DNA from: Aradus depressus
Lineage: Eukaryota > Arthropoda > Insecta > Hemiptera > Aradidae
Assembly: GCA_963662175.1 (NCBI GenBank)
Contig: OY759216.1
Coordinates: 44,967,087-45,031,086 of the forward strand
DNA length: 64,000 bases
Direction of reading: 5' to 3'
The notes under the pieces were generated by a model. That model saw only the letters and a list, made by a program, of their open reading frames with translations. It was not told the origin of the DNA and did no database searches. Positions within the stretch are counted from its first letter, which is position 1. Each line of letters opens with the position of its first letter. Shown here piece after piece: positions 53,401-56,199 of this stretch. The position numbers and the translations under genes were made by a program.

Positions 53401-56149
53401 TTGGTAATCCCTTTTCGCCAATTTTTTAGGTGTGCTTGATATATTTGGACTATGGTTGGTTCTTAATTTATTTATGTTACAAAAAAAAAATGAAATTTTT
53501 TACAAAATTATTATTAAATTTTCGATATTCAGATTTCGTGATTATTGACGGTTTCCCTGACTGTTTGACACCCTGACAAGGAATGGTGTGAATATATTTC
53601 CTATTGGAGAAAGTGGCGCGGGGCGAGTGTTGCCAACCGTCCCTTTGAAGGAGAGGCAGAGAGACATTCTGTCGAGAGGCTGTGGAAAGCTGGTAGTCAC
53701 GAGCTCATCCATCCAAAGACTTTCTATAGCTAGACAGAACCCTGCATCCAGCTGTATATTGCAGTCAGATGCACCAACGTGAATAGTAGCAGTTAATGCC
53801 TTTCACCGCCTTGCACTTAGTGTAGTCCCATTGTTCAAAGAGTGCATCAACTAAAGAGAAATATACATATATCTGATCCTCTACACAAGAAGTACGGAAG
53901 AGATAACCCTAAAAAAAAAATGAATATTTTCAATATTTCAACAAAAAGATTTGTAAAAGTTGTCGATGAATCATTCGGCAATGTACTTTAGAACGAATTA
54001 ATCAATTAACTTTTCGCTACGTCTTCAAAACCAGTCGACCGTTTGAGTTAATATTCAACAGATGTCTTATAGGGGCTCTTAAATCCTCATGCTAAATTTT
54101 CTTATAGCGGCAGTTATTAGAGTTTATGAGTTAAGCAACTCCCTTGTGAAAAACGACGTGTTCGCAAACGTAGACAGACAGACATTTTTGATGTCGGCTT
54201 ATCATCAGCACGAAGTTTAGCGAGACAACTTTCATACGTGAATTCAGCCCCTTGAGTGAAAAATCGATGTATTTTAAGCTAAATCGACCTACAGGAAGGG
54301 TAGGACTTTGTAGAAGGAATAGATGGACTAAAAGAAGGGCTTAACTTCAAACCCCCCCAAAAAAAAAAATATATATAAAACTTGTTGAACAACTTCCATT
54401 GTCTAATTTTTCATATAATATTTAATATTTTTTTTATATTCACAACTGTATCAGTGATAATGTATAAACATATGAAACGCCATTGTAAAAGTTCTTTCTT
54501 CTAAGTGGAGAAATCAGAAAAAATAAAAAAAAAAAAAAAAAAAAAGGTTAGGTTAGGTTTTATGACTCATGCCCGGGCTTTAACTACGAGGTCATATCGC
54601 CTACTACCAGAGCGCTCTTTCGTCACTCTGGTGGACATGAGCCCGACTCTACTGTGGGAGTCCTAAATTTTGCCTACCCTAAATTTTTATTCATCTAGGG
54701 TAGGGGTCTTTAACGAGTACCTGACATCGTACAGGCTCGGGACCATCGCTTAACGTCCCATCCGAAGGACGGCGTGCTTAAGTTTATTTTACCTCCCAGA
54801 TAAAATAAACTAAGGGCCTCGGTCGGGCTACGAACCCACGACCTTGAGCTCAGAAGTCAAGCACGCATACCACTGAGCTACCGGCGCCCTCTAAAAAAAA
54901 AAAAAATATATATATTTACAATGTACAATACTTACCTTATCCTGAGAAATATTAAAGACACAATTAAAATATACGAAAAACACTGTAAAACGAACAAATG
55001 AAATTAAGAATTCATTTAAATAAAATAACTCTCGCAGCTCAATAAATATATCGATTTATATTAAAAATATACTACTTACAAACCAGAACAAACATGAGTG
55101 TCGAATAAAACTATAATACTTATACTATAACATAATTATTACCAAAAAAAACAGCATTTTTGTGATTCATTCAACTGATTTGAATAATTTAAATTTAATT
55201 CTAATTTTGCTTCCATTTTTATTTTCTTTGCAGAGCTCATCCACCATCCTATAATTTCTATCGTAATTAATTTTATACACATTGTTTACTTTATAGATAT
55301 TTTTTATTTTATATTTAATTTGGCTAATCTCGTGTCGATATATGCATTCTATCGTAAGTTATTAATTTTTGTGTTAAGCGCCCCCCAAATCCCCCCCCCC
55401 CCCTCCATATCCTTTGCCCGATTTGACTGAAAAACAATAGTTAGGATTCTTCACATATAAAATTTCGATTCATTCATTCTGTTGGAAATAAATGTGTTCA
55501 CAGACAAACAGAATGATTTTTCATATTTGGAATCTGGAAAAAAAAAGGACGGTAAACATGAATTTCCGTTGAAAACTCTGAATCGAACTTTTGACCGATT
55601 CATCTCATATGTGTACATATTCTAAGATTTAATATCGGTTGAGGTATGTATATATTTTATAAGCTATTTTGATGTAAAAAATTGTATGACGTAGCCAAAC
55701 CATGTTATGGTTTAACAGAAATAAATATTATTAATATTATTATCATTATTGTACTATTGAAATCAGTTGAATTAACCAGCAAGTACATGCTGAAGATTTT
55801 CTTCGAAATGAAAATCAATCTAAATTTAATTAAAATATAAAATTATTGAACAAGGAATATTAGCCTTAATAATAATTATTATTATAAAGGTCTTTTAGTT
55901 ATACGTAAACTGCGTAAGTAGAGGCAGCCTCCAATAGCGGTCATACTCACTCTTGCCCTTCACAAATTCGGAGCCTTTGTCCTGGGTCTGCTGCACATCC
56001 TGTGGCTGATCCTCGAGATACTTCTGGGGATGTTGACGCGGATGATGTCGGGATGGTGTAGGGGTGGATGGCGGGAATGCGGAGGCGGCAATGGCCGCAA
56101 GAACGGCAAGGAGAGCTAGCCCCCGGGAAATGTCCCCTGCTCCGAGCAT
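6586..56149 (-). CDS. Egfr: Epidermal growth factor receptor, whole gene (19 coding exons)
   Basis: Receptor tyrosine kinase of the ErbB family: binds EGF-like ligands outside the cell, dimerises, and signals through its cytosolic kinase to Ras/MAPK. Joined exons give 1399 residues, close to other insect EGFRs. Seen: signal peptide 1-24, L1 from about C68, furin-like Cys-rich region about 215-370, L2 about 395-530, extended Cys-rich region about 535-825, one transmembrane helix about 835-860, kinase about 890-1160, tail to 1399. Kinase residues: GFGAFG loop 907-912, K933, alpha-C E950, HRDLAARN with D1025, DFG D1043. Tail motifs: EYLQP (Y1207), DYLMP (Y1285), AYMDL (Y1299), NPEY (Y1342), HEYYND (Y1378, Y1379). 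All 18 introns are GT-AG with matching phases and no frame is broken, so the gene looks functional. One transcript model only; alternative first exons were not found. Confidence 0.97.
6855..8024. other. Egfr intron 18
   Basis: AT-rich intron with GT-AG ends; I recognise no repeat or exon in it. Confidence 0.6.
8025..8204 (-). CDS. Egfr: Egfr coding exon 18: C-terminal tail
   Basis: Residues 1251-1311. Contains [15 protein letters not shown] (Y1285) and TTAYMDLIG (Y1299), close to the tail of other insect EGFRs. Acceptor ttttcag|AT, donor G|gtaaac, phase 1 exit. Confidence 0.94.
8592..8850 (+). repeat. tRNA-derived SINE variant in Egfr intron 17
   Basis: Head with gtgctcaagatcgcgggttcaaatcc (B-box-like), then ttaggttttctttattcaggagg, ccttgacaac and gtccttcgga. 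The 3' part departs from the full-length SINE, so it may be a sub-family; a similar variant is at 28793. Confidence 0.6.
9429..9630 (-). CDS. Egfr: Egfr coding exon 17: C-terminal tail
   Basis: Residues 1184-1251. Low-complexity cytosolic tail with a candidate phospho-Tyr site TEEYLQPK (Y1207) and a later RYCSDP. Acceptor tgtgcag after a T-rich tract, donor G|gtaaca, phase 1 exit. Confidence 0.93.
10308..10591 (-). CDS. Egfr: Egfr coding exon 16: kinase C lobe
   Basis: Residues 1089-1183. Reads [38 protein letters not shown] and [19 protein letters not shown], the characteristic end of an EGFR kinase domain. Donor CAG|gtatat, phase 0 exit. Confidence 0.97.
10790..11255 (-). mobile_element. 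Non-LTR retrotransposon 3' fragment in Egfr intron 15
   Basis: On the minus strand, 11240 downward reads [14 protein letters not shown] and then [17 protein letters not shown] to a stop, like the C-terminal His/Cys region after the reverse transcriptase in R1/I/Jockey-type LINEs (a Cys of the usual zinc motif is Trp here). A GC-rich 3' UTR follows and ends in eight A (minus strand) at about 10790. It occupies most of a 680-bp intron. Confidence 0.55.
11272..11502 (-). CDS. Egfr: Egfr coding exon 15: catalytic and activation loops
   Basis: Residues 1012-1089. Contains [19 protein letters not shown] (catalytic D1025), [10 protein letters not shown] (D1043) and [10 protein letters not shown]. 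The last motif has Ala-Pro-Glu where vertebrate EGFRs have Ala-Leu-Glu. Donor G|gtaagt, phase 1 exit. Confidence 0.97.
11503..12260. other. Egfr intron 14
   Basis: Contains a short GA-rich tract near 11620-11640 and a very AT-rich stretch at 11645-11735. No mobile-element relic recognised. Confidence 0.5.
12261..12546 (-). CDS. Egfr: Egfr coding exon 14: kinase N lobe
   Basis: Residues 917-1012. Contains [18 protein letters not shown] with the ATP-binding Lys (K933), the alpha-C segment FLDEAYIMA with E950, [12 protein letters not shown], and the hinge [14 protein letters not shown]. Donor G|gtaagt, phase 1 exit. Confidence 0.97.
13131..13523 (+). mobile_element. Penelope-like element relic with GIY-YIG fragment
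   Basis: Bounded by a perfect 20-bp inverted repeat (agatattgtctaatttcact at 13131-13150; reverse complement at 13504-13523). A 47-codon frame at 13154-13297 reads [17 protein letters not shown], then [17 protein letters not shown], the pattern of the GIY-YIG endonuclease of PLEs. Near the 3' end, 13458-13485 has ctgaggat-ggta-gaaa-tacc-gaaa, a hammerhead-like core. 5' truncated; lies in Egfr intron 13. Confidence 0.75.
13524..14207 (-). pseudogene. Non-LTR reverse transcriptase C-terminal fragment
   Basis: Minus-strand frame of about 185 residues: [55 protein letters not shown]. This is the conserved C-terminal part of Jockey-type LINE reverse transcriptases. The 3' end is a tail of aaat repeats (13524-13545). 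The 5' end stops at a 14-nt homopolymer near 14207, so the copy is 5' truncated. The frame is mostly open, so the insertion is fairly young. The same family lies at 23290, 28045 and 40985. Confidence 0.8.
14387..14654 (-). CDS. Egfr: Egfr coding exon 13: transmembrane, juxtamembrane, start of kinase
   Basis: Residues 827-916. METEPAH leads into a hydrophobic helix ([15 protein letters not shown], about 835-860), a basic stop-transfer stretch ([12 protein letters not shown]) and the juxtamembrane segment, ending in the kinase glycine loop [10 protein letters not shown]. The acceptor ttgtaatcag|G at 14655 is the only one near the start that keeps the frame from exon 12. Donor AGG|gtgagc. Confidence 0.94.
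15040..15330 (-). repeat. tRNA-derived SINE in Egfr intron 12
   Basis: Head at the high-coordinate end (ctgagctaccggcgcc read on plus), body blocks gggaccatcgcttaacgtcc-like and tail actcatacccgggctttaac. The central part is shortened and diverged. Confidence 0.8.
15785..15912 (-). CDS. Egfr: Egfr coding exon 12: last extracellular Cys module
   Basis: Residues 785-827. Reads [20 protein letters not shown], then [13 protein letters not shown]; includes NST and NCT glycosylation sequons. Acceptor tttccag, donor AT|gtaagt, phase 2 exit. Confidence 0.92.
15913..16372. other. Egfr intron 11
   Basis: AT-rich intron with GT-AG ends; no repeat recognised. Confidence 0.5.
16373..16549 (-). CDS. Egfr: Egfr coding exon 11: extra Cys-rich domain
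   Basis: Residues 726-784, 59 codons, phase 0 at both ends. Contains [18 protein letters not shown] and [16 protein letters not shown]. Exons 10 and 11 are both symmetric in phase, so either could be skipped without a frameshift; nothing in the sequence shows that this happens. Confidence 0.94.
16811..16972 (-). CDS. Egfr: Egfr coding exon 10: Cys-rich region
   Basis: Residues 672-725, 54 codons, phase 0 at both ends. Contains [19 protein letters not shown] and [16 protein letters not shown]. With exons 11-12 it forms the additional membrane-proximal Cys-rich part that vertebrate EGFRs lack. Confidence 0.94.
17247..17597 (-). repeat. tRNA-derived SINE, near full length, in Egfr intron 9
   Basis: From the tail (ggttaggtttttatgactcatgcccggg on plus) to the tRNA-like head (cactgagctaccggcgccc). 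A and B boxes are readable on the minus strand. About 90% like the 38509 copy by eye. Confidence 0.9.
18110..18215 (-). repeat. PLE-type terminal module with hammerhead-like core
   Basis: Minus strand reads CCTGATGAT, GATAT..ATATC hairpin, CGAAACGTTGGC (18190-18151). The same module occurs in both arms of the inverted element at 62063-62349. Flanking blocks ttgagggtcagtcaa and catgggggtatcaagattag are also shared with that copy. Confidence 0.55.
18570..18846 (-). CDS. Egfr: Egfr coding exon 9: Cys-rich region
   Basis: Residues 579-671. Contains [38 protein letters not shown] and [16 protein letters not shown]. Each short module has regular Cys pairs. Donor GTC|gtaagt, phase 0 exit. Confidence 0.95.
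18930..19215. other. GC-richer unclassified segment in Egfr intron 8
   Basis: Less AT-rich than its flanks. A minus-strand stretch near 19050-19070 (tgttcaatccc) resembles a tRNA B box, so it may be an old SINE of another family. No coding frame. Confidence 0.3.
19717..19849 (-). CDS. Egfr: Egfr coding exon 8: Cys-rich domain IV
   Basis: Residues 535-579. Contains [18 protein letters not shown] and [14 protein letters not shown], the first modules of the membrane-proximal Cys-rich region. Acceptor ttttcag|TT, donor GG|gtaact, phase 2 exit. Confidence 0.95.
20397..20441. repeat. (TA)n microsatellite
   Basis: About 21 uninterrupted TA units in Egfr intron 7. Confidence 0.95.
20697..20938 (-). 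CDS. Egfr: Egfr coding exon 7: L2 domain
   Basis: Residues 454-535. Begins [20 protein letters not shown] and continues through [14 protein letters not shown] and [10 protein letters not shown], the closing part of the L2 ligand-binding domain. Donor A|gtaagt, phase 1 exit. Confidence 0.95.
20991..21285 (+). repeat. HB repeat, 5' half
   Basis: Begins cccagctatacaaagtatag, gggaagttatgtaatc, then gaacacgataactcccaata, ttcaaaggcctataag, acacctattaa, and a partial ataactgccg-like end. Lies 52 bp upstream of Egfr exon 7. Confidence 0.8.
21417..21715. repeat. Possible PLE fragment with hammerhead-like core
   Basis: Plus strand 21658-21683: ctgagga, c, gggct-ggc-agccc hairpin, gaaa; an outer stem atagat/atctat closes it and gtgaaataatcac follows at 21689-21701. 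The last motif recurs inverted at 48198. On the minus strand, 21500-21560 reads [15 protein letters not shown], reminiscent of a PLE reverse transcriptase block, but weakly. Confidence 0.4.
21976..22277 (-). CDS. Egfr: Egfr coding exon 6: end of furin-like region and L2
   Basis: Residues 354-454. Starts [17 protein letters not shown], then L2 motifs including [29 protein letters not shown] and LSYFR. Acceptor ttgttag, donor AG|gttaat, phase 2 exit. Confidence 0.96.
22633..22957 (+). repeat. tRNA-derived SINE, near full length, in Egfr intron 5
   Basis: Head ccggtagttcagtggtatgc (A box) and ggtcgcgggttcaaaatcc (B box), body with gggacgttaagcgattg, tail gggcatgagtcataataact. Confidence 0.88.
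23285..23860 (+). pseudogene. Non-LTR reverse transcriptase 3' fragment
   Basis: Broken plus-strand frames: [48 protein letters not shown], then a 3' UTR (gtgtcactattgggggattt, gcacatttgcttgttgtatt) and an A-rich tail at about 23840. Related to the 13524 and 28045 copies; carries frameshifts. Confidence 0.8.
23905..24440 (+). repeat. HB repeat, long copy
   Basis: Shows about three internal modules in tandem. Each runs from aatgtatcgacac through ccctataagaacgacac, attgattttcagcc, aatcggccaaaggg and ctaataactgccgt, spaced about 140 bp. Follows directly on the LINE tail at 23860. Confidence 0.8.
25554..25751 (-). CDS. Egfr: Egfr coding exon 5: furin-like region
   Basis: Residues 288-353, exactly 66 codons in phase 0 at both ends. 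Contains [36 protein letters not shown] and [10 protein letters not shown], matching the second half of the EGFR furin-like domain. Confidence 0.95.
26186..26480 (+). repeat. HB repeat, diverged copy
   Basis: Starts acctcccagatagtatagag, ggaaatgttatgtaatcg and continues with tgtgtgtatgtctgtggacac and gacacgaaatgtgac. The later modules are degraded. Confidence 0.6.
26925..27225 (-). repeat. HB repeat in Egfr intron 4
   Basis: Read on plus: aaaaagccgtcggtgaatcaccg (3' hairpin), internal deletion, then gtcaatacattcattacc, gttattagagttt, ttagagggttctggatacac and ttgggagttatcgtgttc. Confidence 0.75.
27315..27640 (-). CDS. Egfr: Egfr coding exon 4: end of L1 and furin-like repeats
   Basis: Residues 179-287, the longest exon. 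Opens with [15 protein letters not shown] (end of L1), then a Cys-rich stretch with [18 protein letters not shown] and [15 protein letters not shown], the furin-like region that carries the dimerisation arm in this family. Exit phase 0 at CL|gtaagg. Confidence 0.96.
28045..28700 (+). pseudogene. Non-LTR reverse transcriptase 3' fragment in Egfr intron 3
   Basis: Plus frames read [10 protein letters not shown], then TRLKRTN-like, [38 protein letters not shown] and a 3' UTR with gtcaccactgggtgattt and gcacatttgcttgttgtata. Broken by stops and frameshifts; same family as 23285. Confidence 0.8.
28793..28985 (+). repeat. tRNA-derived SINE variant, truncated
   Basis: ctactgagctcaagatcgcgggttcg, gccgaggcccttaggttt, gggaggtaaaaaccttgagc, then a diverged 3' part with gtgcacacacc, similar to the 8592 variant. 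Confidence 0.6.
29028..29200 (-). CDS. Egfr: Egfr coding exon 3: L1 domain
   Basis: Residues 121-179. Contains [15 protein letters not shown] and [13 protein letters not shown], typical leucine-rich beta-helix turns of the L1 ligand-binding domain. Acceptor ctgcag|G, donor G|gtaact, phase 1 exit. Confidence 0.96.
29908..30416. repeat. Foldback (long inverted repeat) element in Egfr intron 2
   Basis: Arms of about 150 bp: 29908-30057 and 30268-30416, starting cgcacagtgtgaaatttatg and its complement, at roughly 95% identity by eye. The 210-bp centre is unique and AT-rich. Flanks read gacgcc on both sides, a possible short TSD. No coding capacity, so MITE-like. Confidence 0.85.
31261..31423 (-). 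CDS. Egfr: Egfr coding exon 2: start of L1 domain
   Basis: Residues 67-121. Reads [13 protein letters not shown] and then [17 protein letters not shown], the strongly conserved beginning of the EGFR L1 domain. Acceptor gacag|TT, donor AG|gtaata, phase 2 exit. Confidence 0.96.
32055..32290 (+). repeat. tRNA-derived SINE, 3' two thirds
   Basis: Blocks ccttcggatggggcgttaag, gatggtcccgagcctgt, gtactcgt..aaagacccc, gagcgctctggtagtaag and gcccgggcatgagtcaca. The tRNA-like head is missing. Confidence 0.85.
32830..33232 (+). pseudogene. Non-LTR reverse transcriptase C terminus, second lineage
   Basis: Plus frame at about 33110-33230 reads [20 protein letters not shown], then [20 protein letters not shown]. 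This is the end signature of CR1/RTE-like LINE reverse transcriptases (SFxxxAxxLWNSLP). Upstream FEMLQI-like frames are shifted. Distinct from the Jockey-type fragments. Confidence 0.7.
33233..33296 (-). repeat. tRNA-like head of the SINE
   Basis: Read on plus: gatcttgagctcagtaagca, agcatgcatacctctgagca, accggcgtcctct. Only the head remains; abuts the LINE fragment at 33232. Confidence 0.7.
34505..34765 (-). repeat. HB repeat, internally deleted
   Basis: Read on plus: ctaattcaccggcaatgtac, ttccccagcgcgaattaatc, then gaatttttgaccgattactt, cccttataatttgtaaagct. Confidence 0.7.
35810..35995 (+). repeat. HB repeat, 3' part
   Basis: aaatttagtatgaggattca, aaagccac, gttttagcaccaacggtcaa, gaagggagagtaaaag, ttgttggggaagtacatagt and a degenerate 3' hairpin. 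Confidence 0.7.
36420..36530 (+). repeat. Dispersed repeat E, copy 1
   Basis: Shares the block tttttgatctagaatggcaa plus attttgtaa with 63675-63730 near the window end. Class unknown. Confidence 0.4.
36640..36712 (-). repeat. tRNA-derived SINE fragment
   Basis: attcgtcgctctggtggaca, cgagctcgag and ctaaattttgcc match the central SINE body in minus orientation. Confidence 0.6.
37528..37665 (+). repeat. HB repeat, short copy
   Basis: cttcctcagcgatacgaagt, ataggggaagttatgtaatc, aacacgataactcccgatag, gaatgtatcgacacgaaatt, then a jump to aggctta. Confidence 0.8.
37680..37752 (-). repeat. tRNA-derived SINE tail fragment
   Basis: gagactcatactagggtttt, aactacaaggtcatatcgcc, tactaccagagcgctctttc: the SINE 3' end in minus orientation, cut off where the hAT fossil starts. 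Confidence 0.75.
37755..38057 (+). pseudogene. hAT-type transposase C-terminal fossil
   Basis: Plus frame from about 37879 reads [19 protein letters not shown] and [18 protein letters not shown], the hAT dimerisation signature (ERSFS..K..LRS.M...RL). After a frameshift it continues [19 protein letters not shown], ending in basic RKKEK and a stop at 38057. That is the usual end of these transposases. N-terminal zinc finger and catalytic region are absent. Confidence 0.75.
38509..38862 (+). repeat. tRNA-derived SINE, full length with TSD
   Basis: 354 bp. Head ggtagctcagtggtaagcgt (A box) and ggttgtgggttcgtagccc (B box), an internal body of about 270 bp, and tail gagtcataaaaccaaacc. Flanked by a 13-bp direct repeat tcgacaacaaata (38496-38508 and 38863-38875), the mark of LINE-driven insertion. 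Best copy in the window. Confidence 0.95.
38883..39130 (-). repeat. HB repeat next to the SINE
   Basis: Read on plus: gttgtcgttgaatcaccggc (3' hairpin), aacgtacttccccagtaaga, then two modules ending cattacttcggcagttattg. Breaks off at 39130, where the MDWSHF element begins. Confidence 0.8.
39140..39400 (+). mobile_element. Unclassified element with short MDWSHF reading frame, copy 1
   Basis: ATG at 39267 opens 27 codons starting [14 protein letters not shown] and running through KKQSESK before TGA; a gtagag donor-like site follows the SESK codons. The surrounding 250 bp recur inverted at 43968-44230. An HB repeat borders each copy. I do not recognise the protein; it looks like the start of an element-encoded gene. 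Confidence 0.45.
39930..40078 (+). repeat. HB repeat, partial
   Basis: tgtctctgtgaacacgataa, ttctcgatagtatgaata, gtgtccaaaaccgcaaaaga, then inverted-looking tattcattctatcgacag. Confidence 0.6.
40534..40956. repeat. Palindromic foldback element
   Basis: A nearly uninterrupted palindrome of about 420 bp. Left arm starts gttcgataaacataacccga; the right arm ends with its complement. The centre near 40750 is ttttatactttggctaaagt. Each arm also holds the perfect small palindrome tagtttataaacta. No open frame; hairpin MITE-like. TSD not evident. Confidence 0.85.
40985..41785 (+). pseudogene. Non-LTR reverse transcriptase fossil split by a MITE
   Basis: Before 41108: aacagaaaatctagtctttc to gaacctatatggaca. 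After 41556: tggacatacagacttgaact and frames reading [26 protein letters not shown] and PRRLRRCW. Together these match the Jockey-type fragments at 23285 and 28045 across the same point (YGLELWGSA). Strongly degraded. Confidence 0.7.
41108..41556. mobile_element. MITE-like foldback element with TSD
   Basis: 449 bp. Arms of about 155 bp begin ttagggtggtccttaaacat and end with the complement, atgtttaaggaccaccctaa. Flanked by a 6-bp direct repeat tggaca (41102-41107, 41557-41562). Inserted into a reverse transcriptase fossil, which fixes the boundaries. Centre is AT-rich with no frame. Confidence 0.88.
42495..42650 (+). repeat. tRNA-derived SINE, truncated
   Basis: gcttgcttactgagctcaag, agcgcgggttcgagaccc, then gccttcggatggaacattaa, gatggtt, ctgtaagatgtcagtta. 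Followed at 42647 by a 32-nt block also found at 48176. Confidence 0.75.
43381..43496. repeat. 19-bp minisatellite
   Basis: Six copies of cataaagctccacgcattc with a few changes; one unit is 18 bp. Confidence 0.9.
43573..43967 (+). repeat. HB repeat, 5' part
   Basis: cttctctagctatacgaagt, atagaggaagttatgtaatc, cggagttttcaactaaattt, gaacacgataac-like, aatgtatcgacaagaaattt, ctaataactgccaatagaat. Interrupted by the MDWSHF element at 43968; its 3' end resumes near 44310. Confidence 0.85.
43968..44230 (-). mobile_element. Unclassified element with MDWSHF-related sequence, copy 2
   Basis: Minus strand matches 39140-39400 block by block: gtgaataaatatacaaag, gatggact, gacgatgatcagctgtttc, gagatgtggaagtggacagt, ttgtttttaggcttaagg. 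It has an extra stretch of about 50 bp after atggact, so the short frame is broken here. Confidence 0.45.
44276..44302 (+). repeat. Hammerhead-like core
   Basis: ctgatga, t, gag-ggcat-ctc hairpin, gaaa, gctc. Lies between the MDWSHF copy and the HB 3' end. Confidence 0.4.
44310..44365 (+). repeat. HB repeat, 3' end
   Basis: attgacaattcgtggtgggg, atgtacattaacggtgattc, actacacggc: the terminal block with its hairpin. Probably continues the copy that starts at 43573. Confidence 0.65.
45085..45275 (-). repeat. HB repeat, 5' part
   Basis: Read on plus: gaaaacatgaaaatcccatg, catcgaatttttgatcaatt, cataacttcctctatacttt, tctagggaagtat. Confidence 0.75.
45905..46626. repeat. 107-bp minisatellite array
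   Basis: The anchor caacgggact recurs at 45932, 46039, 46146, 46253, 46360, 46467 and 46574, exactly 107 bp apart. There are six full units and a partial seventh ending ggcagtcta at 46626. Units differ at only a few positions, so the array is young or homogenised. It is GC-richer than its surroundings, sits inside Egfr intron 1, and has no coding frame through it. Confidence 0.97.
46635..46990. repeat. HB repeat, rearranged
   Basis: 46640-46725 is in minus orientation (tatcgggagttatcgtgttc); from 46725 the order is plus (ttcggccgtcagcgaaagag, ataactgccgtagtaata). Two pieces or an inversion. Confidence 0.6.
47140..47400. other. GC-richer single-copy segment in Egfr intron 1
   Basis: No match to the repeat families seen here and no coding frame. 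Contains gtcgtggaccgtgcgccgca. Could be regulatory or an unrecognised repeat. Confidence 0.25.
47510..47930 (+). repeat. HB repeat
   Basis: Starts with an inverted terminal block (gtcagtgaatcagcggcaat), then plus-orientation modules: aacacgataactcctaatag, acacctattgactttcaacc, ataactgccggtgtaatgta and gaccaaacagtcgattgg. Confidence 0.75.
48064..48595 (+). repeat. tRNA-derived SINE interrupted by a hairpin element
   Basis: Left piece 48075-48165 (gatgtgaggtaatcgttaaa, gacc..gttgaataaaaattta, gacgaaaaagcgctct). Right piece 48515-48595 (cgctctggtagtaggtagta, gcccgggcatgagtcacaat). The break is inside the conserved gaaagagcgctctgg block. Confidence 0.85.
48166..48514. mobile_element. Hairpin element with hammerhead-like arms and TSD
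   Basis: 349 bp inserted in the SINE with a 13-15 bp direct repeat (gaaaaagcgctct at 48153-48165; slightly longer at 48515-48529). Inverted arms 48205-48292 and 48428-48514 carry on their sense side gcctgatgagg-ccaa-ccttgaaagccgg, a CTGATGA/GAAA core. PLE pseudo-LTR-like; no protein frame. Confidence 0.75.
48875..49260 (+). repeat. HB repeat
   Basis: acccagctatacacag, ttatgtaatcggtcagaagt, gataacccccgatagaatga, tccagaaccccctaagaagg. The rest changes to non-HB sequence near 49150. Confidence 0.8.
49309..49640 (+). repeat. tRNA-derived SINE, near full length
   Basis: ggtagctcagtggtgtgcgt, gatcgtgggttaaaaaccc (damaged B box), body and tail gcatgagtcataataactaa. Confidence 0.9.
49895..50205 (+). 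repeat. Dispersed repeat D, copy 2
   Basis: Same order of blocks as 165-455 (gtcataaatataagcgttat, agatctaatcatatgtaag, ataagaaagtaata). Diverged; no coding frame. Confidence 0.5.
51085..51330 (-). repeat. HB repeat
   Basis: Read on plus: ttatgtcgatacattcattc, tcacagacacactag, catcgaatttctgatcgatt, acataacttcccctatactt, tgtatagctaaag. Confidence 0.8.
52529..53225. mobile_element. DNA transposon-like element with self-similar tandem repeats
   Basis: 697 bp. Ends gaagggtcc and ggacccttc; terminal inverted repeats extend imperfectly about 35 bp (ggtccaatagaaaaacaatg against ggtccagtggaaaaacgatg). Direct repeat atat on both sides (52525-52528, 53226-53229). Interior has four 30-bp units and a partial fifth (52691-52828, gaagaacgatgagactcccg). 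No transposase. Sits inside an HB repeat. Confidence 0.85.
52691..52828. repeat. 30-bp tandem repeat inside the 52529 element
   Basis: Units start at 52691, 52721, 52751, 52781 and 52811. The core gaagaacgatgagactccc resembles the element terminus (gaaaaacgatgaggtgcc). Confidence 0.95.
53560..53860. other. GC-richer single-copy segment in Egfr intron 1
   Basis: A frame of 64 codons on the plus strand (53588-53782) has no recognisable pattern. Does not match any repeat family here. Possible regulatory element or unknown repeat. Confidence 0.25.
53955..54345 (-). repeat. HB repeat, rearranged
   Basis: Minus part 53955-54150 (gttgtcgatgaatcattcgg, ttatagcggcagttattaga); from about 54220 the modules read in plus order (gacctacaggaagggtag, aagggcttaact). 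Confidence 0.65.
54547..54894 (-). repeat. tRNA-derived SINE, full length
   Basis: By eye nearly identical to the 38509 copy in reverse. Tail on plus is aggttaggttaggttttatg; head is cactgagctaccggcgccct. Both sides are A-rich, so the TSD is not resolvable. Confidence 0.95.
55330..55625 (-). repeat. HB repeat
   Basis: Read on plus: cgatatatgcattctatcgt, a C run of 14 or so near 55390, cgatttgactgaaaaacaat, tcacagacaaacagaatg, gaacttttgaccgattcat. Confidence 0.7.
55951..56149 (-). CDS. Egfr: Egfr coding exon 1: signal peptide and linker
   Basis: Residues 1-67. Starts [10 protein letters not shown], then an Ala/Leu-rich hydrophobic core and likely cleavage near ASA-FPP (24/25). A linker rich in Pro, His and Gln follows. 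Ends with donor A|gtgagt in phase 1; the leftover A joins TT of exon 2 to give Ile just before the first receptor Cys. An in-frame stop lies four codons upstream of this ATG, and an out-of-frame ATG starts 11 nt earlier. The exon is GC-rich against its surroundings. The frame agreement with exon 2 across a 24.5-kb intron is what supports it. Confidence 0.85.
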
Positions 56150-56190
56150 CCCGGCCCATCTTCACCTCATCGCGTCTCTCCACGTCTTCT
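56150..56190 (-). other. Egfr: Egfr 5' leader with upstream splice acceptor
   Basis: On the minus strand a pyrimidine-rich run ends in tag at 56189-56191 and is followed by AAGACGTGG, a good acceptor 39 nt before the ATG. This implies that the coding first exon is internal in the mRNA and that a non-coding 5' exon and the promoter lie at higher coordinates, possibly outside the window. It could instead be a chance match if transcription starts nearby. Confidence 0.45.
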
Positions 56191-56199
56191 ACAATCAAA

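Larger units (their letters stand above)
31424..55950 (-). other. Egfr: Egfr intron 1 (24.5 kb)
   Basis: Bounded by A|gtgagt at 55951 and gacag|TT at 31423. Accounts for nearly half of the gene span and holds most of the repeats listed here. Stretches without an assigned repeat (about 33.3-34.5, 35.0-35.8, 49.7-49.9, 51.3-52.0 and 54.9-55.3 kb) are AT-rich with no coding pattern. Confidence 0.85.

Noticed and set aside
31424..55950. A second signal-peptide first exon in intron 1, as known for the fly gene
   Set aside because: I found no minus-strand frame with a hydrophobic leader ending in a phase 1 donor there.
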